Below are positions 1 through 7,204 of a DNA stretch of 9,284 nt, one piece after another (within the stretch, counting starts at the first letter, position 1; the number at the start of each line of letters is the position of its first letter). A program made the translations under genes and the position numbers. Source of the DNA: an uncultured Gemmataceae bacterium (lineage in GTDB: Bacteria > Planctomycetota > Planctomycetia > Gemmatales > Gemmataceae); assembly GCA_937922175.1 (NCBI GenBank), contig CAKZUU010000210.1, forward strand, positions 1-9,284, in the 5' to 3' direction. The notes under the pieces were generated by a model. That model ran no database searches and was not told the origin of the DNA. It saw only the letters and a program-made list of their open reading frames with translations.

Positions 1-1764
1 CGGTGGTATCTTCGCGATCTGGGCAGTCTCAACGGCACTCGAGTGAACAATCGCTCGATCCGGGACGAGACGGTCTTGACACCCGAAGATGTCATCGAGA
101 TTGGCAGCACGCAGTTAGTCTTTGTCGAGAACTTGAGCGAATTGCCCGATCTGCCCCGCCGACTTCCGCACGGCAACGAGAACAAACTGGAAATCCGTGC
201 TCGGCTGACCGACACGCAATTCGGCCTCGACGCTCTGGACCGCCCCACATCGCCTGGTTCATTGACTGCAACGGGTCTGCCCCCGCCGCGCCAACGGCAA
301 CTGGCTCGGTTGTATCGCCTGGCCTTGGCGATGGGCAGTTGCGACACGCAAGAGGAACTGGTTGATCGTGTCCTCGATGGCTTGATGGAACTTGTACATG
401 CTGATGTCGGTGCCGTCTTATTTCTCAACGATGACAATGAATTAGATTTGCAGTCCCATCGTCATCGCGATCAGCAATTCCCCAAGTATCAACGCGTCTC
501 GAAATACGTCAGCAACGAGGTTCTCTCGTCGCGCCAAGCGATTCTCGCCGAGGATGTCTCCCGTGATCGGCATCTCAGCGCTCGGGAAAGCCTTACTGAC
601 TTGCAGGTTTCGAGCCTGATCTGCACGCCGATCCAGTTTCGCGGCCGGCTCTACGGTGTCATCCATTTGTATTGCTTGGACTCCGACCGAGCTTTGAATC
701 GAGACGACTTGGATGTTTCCCTGGCCGTGGCCAACCAATTTGGGATGGCTCTGTTTCAGTTGCGCCGCCGAGCAAGAATCGAAGCGAGTAACCGAGTCTT
801 ACGCGATCAACTGCGCGTCGAAACGGAATTGGTCGGGAACAGCGACGCGCTTAAACAGATCGAGTCGCAGATCGCCCGTGTCGCCGTCACTCAGGCCACC
901 GTGTTGATTCGAGGAGAGAGCGGCGTCGGGAAGGAGCTGGTCGCTCGAGCGATTCATTTCAACTCTCCTCGTCGCGACGGCCCATTCGTCACCATCAACT
1001 GCGCTGCCTTGACCGAATCATTACTCGAAAGCGAACTGTTCGGGCATGAAAAAGGAGCATTCACAGGAGCAACCGAACGGTTGATCGGAAAATTCGAGTC
1101 GGCACATCAAGGGACGATCTTTCTCGATGAGATCGGAGAAATGAGCCTCAGCACCCAGGCCAAGTTCCTCAGAGTCTTGGAGGGGCATAGTTTTGAACGA
1201 GTGGGCGGCAACACTCCGATCCGAGTCGATGTCCGCGTGGTCGCGGCCACCAATCGTTCCTTGGAAGAGGCGGTGCGCTCGGGCACCTTTCGTCGCGATC
1301 TTTTCTTCCGCTTGCAGGTCGTCGAAATCCAAGTCCCGCCCTTGCGAGAACGACCCGACGATGTCCCCATTCTCGCAGAGCATTTTCTTGCCCGATTTGT
1401 CAAGGAAACCGGGCGGCGCATCCGAGGCATCTCGTCGGAAGCAATGACGAAACTGCAAGCCTATCATTGGCCGGGAAACGTTCGAGAACTGCGCAACGTC
1501 ATCGAACGCGCCGTCGCCTTGGCCCCGGGACCCACGCTCGAAGCCACGGATATCTGGCTCTCGACGCTGGAATCCATGATGACGCCTAAAAGCGACGGAT
1601 ACGAATGTTTCCAACCATTGACGCTCGAAGAAGTCGAAAAACAACATATCCAGCAAACGTTGAAATTCACCCGCTGGAACAAGAGTCAAGCGGCGGCATT
1701 GCTGGGCATCGAACGCTCGACACTGGATCGCAAAATCAAGACCTATCATCTCCGGCGGGATTAA
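1..1764 (+). CDS. FHA-GAF sigma54-dependent transcriptional activator (5' partial)
   Basis: This is an enhancer-binding activator that would use ATP to open promoters bound by sigma54 RNA polymerase. The frame is open from the first base, and 587 residues are visible. Residues 1-35 are the end of an FHA phosphothreonine-binding domain, with the signature GSLNGTRVNN at residues 8-17. The GTG at 43 lies inside that signature (V15), so it is not the start. A GAF sensor domain spans about 101-256. The AAA+ domain (about 280-510) has Walker A GESGVGKE at 305-312, an intact GAFTGA sigma54-contact loop at 352-357 and Walker B FLDE ending at D376-E377. A Fis-type helix-turn-helix (NKSQAAALLGIERSTLDRKI) lies at 560-579. 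There is no receiver domain, so input probably comes through FHA (a Ser/Thr-phosphorylated partner) and GAF (ligand unknown). The downstream sugar transferase is a candidate target, by position only. Domain assignment is firm; signal and targets are unknown. Confidence 0.95.
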   Translation, partial: RWYLRDLGSLNGTRVNNRSIRDETVLTPEDVIEIGSTQLVFVENLSELPDLPRRLPHGNENKLEIRARLTDTQFGLDALDRPTSPGSLTATGLPPPRQRQLARLYRLALAMGSCDTQEELVDRVLDGLMELVHADVGAVLFLNDDNELDLQSHRHRDQQFPKYQRVSKYVSNEVLSSRQAILAEDVSRDRHLSARESLTDLQVSSLICTPIQFRGRLYGVIHLYCLDSDRALNRDDLDVSLAVANQFGMALFQLRRRARIEASNRVLRDQLRVETELVGNSDALKQIESQIARVAVTQATVLIRGESGVGKELVARAIHFNSPRRDGPFVTINCAALTESLLESELFGHEKGAFTGATERLIGKFESAHQGTIFLDEIGEMSLSTQAKFLRVLEGHSFERVGGNTPIRVDVRVVAATNRSLEEAVRSGTFRRDLFFRLQVVEIQVPPLRERPDDVPILAEHFLARFVKETGRRIRGISSEAMTKLQAYHWPGNVRELRNVIERAVALAPGPTLEATDIWLSTLESMMTPKSDGYECFQPLTLEEVEKQHIQQTLKFTRWNKSQAAALLGIERSTLDRKIKTYHLRRD

Positions 1765-1808
1765 GGCCCGAAGCGGCTGACGCCAACGATTTGCCCAAAC
1801 CGCTCATC

Positions 1809-1838
1809 TTGACGACAAATCAATCGCCGTGGTAAAAC
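1809..1838 (+). promoter_or_regulatory. Possible sigma70-type promoter for the sugar transferase gene
   Basis: TTGACG at 1809-1814 and TAAAAC at 1833-1838 are 18 bases apart and resemble -35 and -10 elements (5/6 and 4/6 matches). They lie 62 bases before the ATG at 1901, in the only sizeable spacer of the left region. If real, this favours the 1901 start over the GTG at 1829, which would fall inside the promoter. Matches of this quality are common by chance, and planctomycete promoter consensus may differ. Confidence 0.25.
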
Positions 1839-1845
1839 CTAGCCC

Positions 1846-1855
1846 GGCGATCGCC
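1846..1855. repeat. Perfect 10-base palindrome GGCGATCGCC in the spacer
   Basis: GGCGATCGCC equals its own reverse complement. It lies just downstream of the possible -10 element and about 45 bases before the ATG at 1901. A dimeric regulator could bind here, but the symmetry does not extend further out, and a single short GC-rich palindrome can arise by chance. Confidence 0.3.
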
Positions 1856-1900
1856 TGGCCGAGCCACGGAAGGGAGGCGACGTCTCCAGGGATCGGAGCC

Positions 1901-3295
1901 ATGATCAAGCGGTTGACTCAACCTCTTTGTGCCTGGTTTATCGTCTGTGATTTCTCGATCACGCTTGTGGCATGGATCAGCGCTTATCTCGTCCGCTTCG
2001 ACTCCGGGCTGGTCCCGATGTTCAAAGGACGAGCCGAGTTCCGTGATTGCATCGACTATCTACCATTGGTTGCGATCTTCTCGCTTGTTTCGTATCGTCT
2101 CGTCGGCCAATATGAAATCCATCGTCTGCGACGTTTTCGGGAGGAGATGGTTGCCGTTATCAAAGGGGTCGTGCTTCTTTCTCTGCTCATGATGGCGGCC
2201 AATTTCTTCCGCCGCGATGCTTACCAATCCCGTCTGACGATGGCCTTGTTCTCCTTTTTAAGCATCTTCGGCATTCTCGTGATGCGGCGAATCACTTGGT
2301 CGGCAGTGCGAAAGTTGCGCCAGCGAGGATTCAACAACAGTAATGCTTTGATCGTCGGAACCGGTCGAACGGCACGCAAGGCAGCCCAGGCCTTGCGAAA
2401 CGCCAACTGGATGGGCATCCGTACGGTCGGGTTCATCGAAGATCGGCCCAACCGCTTCGCCAACGATCTGAACGTTCTCGGAGCCGTCTCGGACCTTCCT
2501 CGATTGGTCGACGAACTGAAGATCGAACATGTATTCATCGCTCTACCACTGAACCGGCTCGACGGAGCACGAAGAGTTTTTGAAATCCTCTCCCGGAGCC
2601 TGGTCGAGGTGCGATTGATTGCCGATGTTCCAAATCTCGCGGGCTTGTCTCTGACGACAACGAATCTCGATGGCTTGCCCGTCGTTGGACTCCGAGAAAG
2701 CCCTCATTTCGGCTTGAATGTCGTCGTCAAGCGAGTGATGGACGTGACCCTTTCGCTCTTGGGATTGATCCTGCTGTCGCCCCTAATGGCCGCGGTCGCA
2801 GCGGTGATCAAGTTGACCAGTCCCGGTCCGATTTTTTACCGCCAAGAGCGGTGCGGCTTGAATGGCCGCCCCTTCTGGATGCTCAAATTCCGAACGATGT
2901 GTGTTGACGCCGAGGCGCAAACCGGGCCGATCTGGGCCAAAAAAGATGACCCGAGGCGGACCCGTTTGGGCGCGTTCCTCCGACGAACCAGCCTCGATGA
3001 GTTGCCGCAACTGATCAATGTTTTAAAAGGCGACATGAGCTTGGTCGGCCCGCGACCAGAGCGGCCGGTGTTCATCCATCAATTCAGCCGATCCATTCCG
3101 AACTACATGGCGAGGCACTGCGTCAAAGCCGGAATCACCGGCTGGGCTCAGGTCCACGGTTGGCGCGGCAACACCTCACTCCGAAAACGGGTCGAGTATG
3201 ATCTGTATTACATCACGCATTGGAACCCTTGGCTTGACCTGCGCATCTTGTGGATGACCGCGTGGCATGGCTTCGTTCATCGCAACGCCAATTAA
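1901..3295 (+). CDS. Undecaprenyl-phosphate sugar phosphotransferase (WbaP/WcaJ type), exopolysaccharide initiation
   Basis: This is a polyprenyl-phosphate hexose-1-phosphate transferase of the inner membrane. It moves a sugar phosphate from a nucleotide sugar to undecaprenyl phosphate, the first step of exopolysaccharide or O-antigen assembly. From ATG 1901 it has 464 residues, normal for the large members of the family. About four hydrophobic helices fill residues 8-130. A Rossmann-like domain follows (ALIVGTGRTARKAAQALR near 148-165). The C-terminal bacterial sugar transferase domain begins with KRVMDV near 276, followed by a long hydrophobic helix, then KFRTM, the catalytic Asp-Glu pair in SLDELPQL (D366-E367), LVGPRPERP, and GITGWAQV near the end. 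The frame extends upstream to a GTG at 1829, but that extension looks non-coding, while 1901 begins just before the first membrane helix and has AGGGA 8 bases upstream. Which sugar it transfers (glucose, galactose or other) cannot be read from the sequence. Confidence 0.93.
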   Translation: MIKRLTQPLCAWFIVCDFSITLVAWISAYLVRFDSGLVPMFKGRAEFRDCIDYLPLVAIFSLVSYRLVGQYEIHRLRRFREEMVAVIKGVVLLSLLMMAANFFRRDAYQSRLTMALFSFLSIFGILVMRRITWSAVRKLRQRGFNNSNALIVGTGRTARKAAQALRNANWMGIRTVGFIEDRPNRFANDLNVLGAVSDLPRLVDELKIEHVFIALPLNRLDGARRVFEILSRSLVEVRLIADVPNLAGLSLTTTNLDGLPVVGLRESPHFGLNVVVKRVMDVTLSLLGLILLSPLMAAVAAVIKLTSPGPIFYRQERCGLNGRPFWMLKFRTMCVDAEAQTGPIWAKKDDPRRTRLGAFLRRTSLDELPQLINVLKGDMSLVGPRPERPVFIHQFSRSIPNYMARHCVKAGITGWAQVHGWRGNTSLRKRVEYDLYYITHWNPWLDLRILWMTAWHGFVHRNAN

Positions 3296-3337
3296 CGCCG
3301 AGAACTCTGCCAGACCTCTGTTTCCGGTTGCGCTAGA

Positions 3338-5668
3338 TCAAGGCAAGTCCTCAAAGGCCTTATTGAGGATGGGATATCGCCGCCAATCCTTGTAATCGAA
3401 ATGCCACCATTCGGCCTCGTAGACCGAGAATCCCTCGGCCTCCATGGCACGTCGCAACAGGTCGCGGTGCCAACGCTGGCGTGAGGTCCCTCCGAAATAG
3501 TCCGGATACGATCGGTCAGAAAACTCGTCATAGCCGCCGACCATCTCGACGGCCTGCCCCGTCTTCACGTCGTAGAGAGTCAGATCGACGGCGCAGCCAC
3601 GATTGTGTCGCGACCCCTGCTTCGGATCAGCCACGAAGTGATGCCACTTCGCCGGCGTGGCCTCGCGAAACATGTATGTGACGTACCAAGGGCGATAGGC
3701 GTCGTAAACGAGCAGTCCATAACCTTTCTCGGTCAATTGACGATGCACTCGGGCCAAAGCTTCGGCGGCGGGACGTTGTAAAAACGCCCGAGCGGACGAG
3801 TACAAGGGCGTGCTCAGAAAATTATTCTCTCCCGCATAGCGAATATCCAATTTGATGCCCGGTTCCACTGTCGTCACATCCACGAGATCGGGTGGGAGCA
3901 AATCGCCGGCGTTTCTCGGAGGGATCGCCACGAGGGCTTCTTTGCGCAATCCTTCGAGCTGCCGCGAAGGCTGGATCCGGAACGTCTTCCCGTCCTCGCT
4001 GTCCAACGAGCGACGATGGAATGGGACACTGGCGGCAATCACTTTCGTCGCACGCCCCCGGGCGTCTCGTTCAAAGATCAGTTTCTCGTCGTGGTACAAA
4101 CCAAACTCCGGAAATTGGAAGACGTTGTCGTTAATCTCCTTCAGCGGGTAGATGAAGAACCATTCGATGAGCGCGACGAGTCGACCATCCCATTCAAGGA
4201 TGTACAAGATATTGTGGTCCTCGCCGTACTCGCCGATCAAACCTTTCCAACGTTCCGGAGGCGGAGGCGGGGGCGACTCGCCGTTGCGGCGGTTCCACGG
4301 TTGGCCATCGACATGTGGCCGACCATCGATCCATTCGATCCGCATTCCGAAGCCCAACCGGTCGTCTGTGATGAGTTCGTTCCCTACTTGCCGAAGTTCC
4401 ACCCGCACCCCGCCTCGATGAGGCCAAAGCCAGACTCGCCGACCGGCATCTTGGACGGTGTAGACCCGCTGGGTTTTCTCGTCGACCCAAGTACCCCGCA
4501 GCCGATGGCGCCATTCCTCCGAGACGGGTTCGGTCGTAACGAACGCCGGCAGCGGCTTGCCCTCTCGTCGAGCGAGCAACGCTTTTAAGGCGTCGTCCGC
4601 AACCCGGTGAGCGACCGGATTGGCACAATCACAGGAGATCGCCACCACGACCCCCAGTTTTTCCTCCGGCAGAAATGCGAATTCGGTGGCGAAACCGTAC
4701 ATCGCTCCGTTGTGGCCGACACGCCGTCGCCCTTGAAGTTGATCGATGAAGAATCCCAAGCCGATCCCGGTTTTAGCATCGGGGGGAGCAAATTGGGGGC
4801 GCCACATTTCTTGAAGAGTTTCCGGCTTGAGCAAACCTCGGCCGCCGGCCGCCAACACCGTCAGAAAACGAGCTAAATCGAGGACAGTCGAATACATGCA
4901 ACCGGCGGGGGCCATTCCCAGCTCGAACGTCGGAGCGGGAAATTCACGACCGTGAAGCGTCCACATGATGGCGTAAGCGACATCACCCATCAAGGCAGGA
5001 TCCGGCTCGAAGAAGCTGCGACGCATCCCCATCGGTTCGAGAATCTTTCGGCGGACATAGGTCGCAAACCGCTCGTTTTGCATTTTCTCCAGGACGTAGC
5101 CGACCACCGCCACCCCCGCGTTGGAATACTTGGTCTTTGTTTCTGGCGGGTAGACCAATTCGGTCGTGTTCAGGCTCTTGACCATGTCAGCCAACGATAA
5201 ATGACGGGAGTCGAAATAATTGCCAACCGGAGGTTCTCGGACCAAACCCGAGCGGTGTGTCATCAGTTGCCGGAGCGTGATCGCCTTGTCCGAGGGATTT
5301 TTGGGCTGAAACTCCGGGAGATATTTGGTGACCGGTGTGTCGAGGTCAAGATGGCCGGCCTCAACGAGTTGCATCACGGCGATGTCGGTGAACAGTTTGG
5401 AGACGCTCCCCACGCGATAAATTGTCTCCGCCGACGCCGGTTTTTGACGCGCCGGGTCGGTGTAGCCGAAGCCCCTTGCCCAGACGATCGTTTGATTGTC
5501 CACGAGGGCAATCGACAACGCGGGCAACCTCTTCGCAACCAGTTCGTGCTCGATTAGTTTCGAGATGCGTTCGACCACATCCGCGTAGTGCGGTGGCGGA
5601 TTTACGATTGGTTGCGCCCAAAGGGTCGAGGAGCCGAGGAGGAAGAAGAAGCTCACACAACGAAACAT
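3338..5668 (-). CDS. Secreted fusion: serine beta-lactamase/DD-peptidase-like domain plus VanX-type D-Ala-D-Ala dipeptidase
   Basis: The 776-residue product starts with a signal peptide (FFFLLGSSTLWA, cleavage probably near residue 19), so it acts outside the inner membrane. Residues about 30-370 are a class C beta-lactamase/DD-peptidase-like hydrolase with all three active-site motifs: SVSK (nucleophile S88, K91), YSN (Y181) and HNG (H319-G321). Two small beta-rich segments follow, separated by a run of six prolines (466-471). The C-terminal 190 residues are an M15D D-Ala-D-Ala dipeptidase. They have YDAYRP (R659, matching VanX R71), SRHNRGCAVD (zinc ligands H688 and D695) and EWWH (catalytic E753, zinc ligand H756). 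The gene lies 44 bases after selA. The ATG at 5668 is chosen for its strong GGAGG site and signal peptide; a GTG at 5716 overlapping the selA stop is possible. A role in trimming wall peptides or recovering D-Ala is likely. Esterase activity of the first domain, or a lysis or resistance role, cannot be excluded. Confidence 0.92.
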   Translation of the reverse strand: MFRCVSFFFLLGSSTLWAQPIVNPPPHYADVVERISKLIEHELVAKRLPALSIALVDNQTIVWARGFGYTDPARQKPASAETIYRVGSVSKLFTDIAVMQLVEAGHLDLDTPVTKYLPEFQPKNPSDKAITLRQLMTHRSGLVREPPVGNYFDSRHLSLADMVKSLNTTELVYPPETKTKYSNAGVAVVGYVLEKMQNERFATYVRRKILEPMGMRRSFFEPDPALMGDVAYAIMWTLHGREFPAPTFELGMAPAGCMYSTVLDLARFLTVLAAGGRGLLKPETLQEMWRPQFAPPDAKTGIGLGFFIDQLQGRRRVGHNGAMYGFATEFAFLPEEKLGVVVAISCDCANPVAHRVADDALKALLARREGKPLPAFVTTEPVSEEWRHRLRGTWVDEKTQRVYTVQDAGRRVWLWPHRGGVRVELRQVGNELITDDRLGFGMRIEWIDGRPHVDGQPWNRRNGESPPPPPPERWKGLIGEYGEDHNILYILEWDGRLVALIEWFFIYPLKEINDNVFQFPEFGLYHDEKLIFERDARGRATKVIAASVPFHRRSLDSEDGKTFRIQPSRQLEGLRKEALVAIPPRNAGDLLPPDLVDVTTVEPGIKLDIRYAGENNFLSTPLYSSARAFLQRPAAEALARVHRQLTEKGYGLLVYDAYRPWYVTYMFREATPAKWHHFVADPKQGSRHNRGCAVDLTLYDVKTGQAVEMVGGYDEFSDRSYPDYFGGTSRQRWHRDLLRRAMEAEGFSVYEAEWWHFDYKDWRRYPILNKAFEDLP

Positions 5669-5675
5669 TGTCTTC

Positions 5676-5680
5676 CCTCC
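5676..5680 (-). promoter_or_regulatory. Strong ribosome binding site GGAGG deciding the start of the fusion hydrolase
   Basis: On the - strand GGAGG is followed by 7 bases and then the ATG at 5668, ideal spacing. The ATG opens a clear signal peptide. This is the main reason for not using the longer frame that begins with GTG at 5716. Confidence 0.75.
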
Positions 5681-5712
5681 GACGAGCACAAATTGTCTGA
5701 GTGTTGAAGGTC

Positions 5713-7146
5713 TCACTCGTCCCTGCTCTCGTCCTCGTCGCGGTGATCAGCGAGATTCGACGATCGCAAGGAACTGATCGCACGTCCCACCGCATCGACC
5801 AGGTCGCCATCTTGCTCGGGAAAGACCGTCCGCATATCCAGACGGACCCTCCCATCGCGCAAACAGGTCAGCACCGCCGGATCCCCGAGTCGTAATTTTT
5901 CCGCCAGACGATCTTCGGGAACATCCGGGGTGGCGATGTTGACGATGCAAGTGGGCATCTCCTCCTCCGGTAAGGATCCTCCACCGATCAACGACACTCC
6001 GTCGCGGGTCTCGATTGTCATGTCCGGGAGGGCGGCCAGACGCTGCGCCAGATGCTCGGCCCGTGTGCGCAAATCCTCGACCGAGGTGTGAATCATTCGC
6101 AGCACGGGGATCGATGCCCGAGCGGTCTGCGAAGTGTAGTACAGCTCTAACGTCGCCTGCATGGCCGCGAGCGTCATCTTATCGACGCGAAAGGCACGCA
6201 TCAGCGGATCACGTTCGAGTCGGTCGATCAATTCTTTTCGTCCCAGAATAATACCTGCCTGGGGACCTCCGAAAAGTTTATCGCCGCTGAATAATACCAA
6301 GTCGGCTCCCGCCTCGATACTCGAGAGAATCCGAGGTTCCGTCGCAAAGACCTCGCGCGAGAAATCAAAGAGAGCACCGCTGCCGATGTCATCGATGACG
6401 GGCAATTTTGCCCGGCGTCCCAAGTCGACGAGCTCTCGCAACGTGGGGCTTTGCGTAAAACCGTGAATGCGGTAATTGCTCGTGTGAACACGCATCAAGG
6501 CGGCCGTCTGGGAGGTAATGGCGCGTTCGTAGTCGGCAATCCGAGTGATATTTGTCGTGCCGACTTCGCGCAGGGTCGCGCCGCTGACCGCCATGATTTC
6601 GGGAATCCGAAAACTTCCGCCAATTTCGATCAATTGCCCCCGCGAGACGATGACCTCTCTCCCGGCGGCCAACGTCCGCAAAACAAGCACGGTGGCGGCT
6701 GCGCAATTGTTCACCACTGTGGCCGACTCGGCGTTGGTCAAATCGACCCAGAGTTTCCGGACCACTTCCTGCCGTGACGAGCGTTTCCCCGTGGTCAGGT
6801 CCACTTCGAGATTCACGTAAGAGCGGGCCGCTCGGTATGCGGCTTGGGCCGCGGCCTCCGCCAGGGGCGCACGCCCCAGGTTCGTATGCAAAATGATTCC
6901 CGTGGCGTTGATGACCTGACGAAGGCCCAGGATCTGAATCAGCCTCGTCTCCTCAACGACCATCTCCAAAATGACATCAAGTTCGGGGACCGGCCTCCCC
7001 AAAGTGACGAAGGAACGAATGCGATTTTGCACCTTCCGAATGGCTTGAATCAGAAGATGACGGGGAGTCGATTTTGCCGCCTCGACCAACTCGGGAGATT
7101 CGAGAAGTTCGTGGACTGAAGGGATGGCGCTGTACGGGTTGGCCAT
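5713..7146 (-). CDS. selA: L-seryl-tRNA(Sec) selenium transferase (selenocysteine synthase)
   Basis: SelA converts seryl-tRNA(Sec) to selenocysteinyl-tRNA(Sec) using selenophosphate and pyridoxal phosphate in the cytoplasm. The 477-residue length is close to E. coli SelA (463). Residues about 1-80 match the SelA N-terminal domain that binds tRNA-Sec. The core starts at VINATGIILHTNLGRAPL (about 79-96). The PLP-binding lysine is K290 in FSGDKLFGGPQAG, matching K295 of E. coli. IDDIGSG, upstream of it, carries the acidic residue expected near the cofactor. The ATG at 7146 has a weak AGGTG site 5 bases ahead. The gene follows nadB by 58 bases and precedes the fusion hydrolase by 44. The gene implies a selenocysteine system, but its partners selB, selD and selC are not in this window. 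Some SelA-like paralogs of uncertain function exist, but the full N-terminal domain makes a true SelA more likely here. Confidence 0.93.
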   Translation of the reverse strand: MANPYSAIPSVHELLESPELVEAAKSTPRHLLIQAIRKVQNRIRSFVTLGRPVPELDVILEMVVEETRLIQILGLRQVINATGIILHTNLGRAPLAEAAAQAAYRAARSYVNLEVDLTTGKRSSRQEVVRKLWVDLTNAESATVVNNCAAATVLVLRTLAAGREVIVSRGQLIEIGGSFRIPEIMAVSGATLREVGTTNITRIADYERAITSQTAALMRVHTSNYRIHGFTQSPTLRELVDLGRRAKLPVIDDIGSGALFDFSREVFATEPRILSSIEAGADLVLFSGDKLFGGPQAGIILGRKELIDRLERDPLMRAFRVDKMTLAAMQATLELYYTSQTARASIPVLRMIHTSVEDLRTRAEHLAQRLAALPDMTIETRDGVSLIGGGSLPEEEMPTCIVNIATPDVPEDRLAEKLRLGDPAVLTCLRDGRVRLDMRTVFPEQDGDLVDAVGRAISSLRSSNLADHRDEDESRDE

Positions 7147-7204
7147 GAACGCACCTGCGGACCGGCAAAACCGTCGTCCATCTTACCGGGGGAGTCGGGA
7201 ATCG

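Noticed and set aside
43..45. GTG as the start codon of the sigma54 activator
   Set aside because: It encodes V15 inside the FHA signature GSLNGTRVNN, and the frame is open and domain-like back to base 1, so the gene begins outside the window.
1021..1749. 242-residue open frame on the - strand
   Set aside because: It is antisense to the AAA+ and Fis domains of the activator and shows no domain of its own.
1771..1804. Weak inverted repeat (AGCGG with CCGCT) after the activator stop as a terminator
   Set aside because: The stem is only 5 base pairs with a loop of more than 20 bases and no T-run follows.
3296..3337. Bidirectional terminator between the convergent genes
   Set aside because: The 42-base gap shows no stable stem-loop or T-run on either strand; termination may be Rho-dependent or occur inside the neighbouring genes.
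4016..4588. 190-residue open frame on the + strand
   Set aside because: It lies wholly antisense to the fusion hydrolase, whose domain motifs are clear; the frame has no recognisable domain and is a codon-bias shadow.
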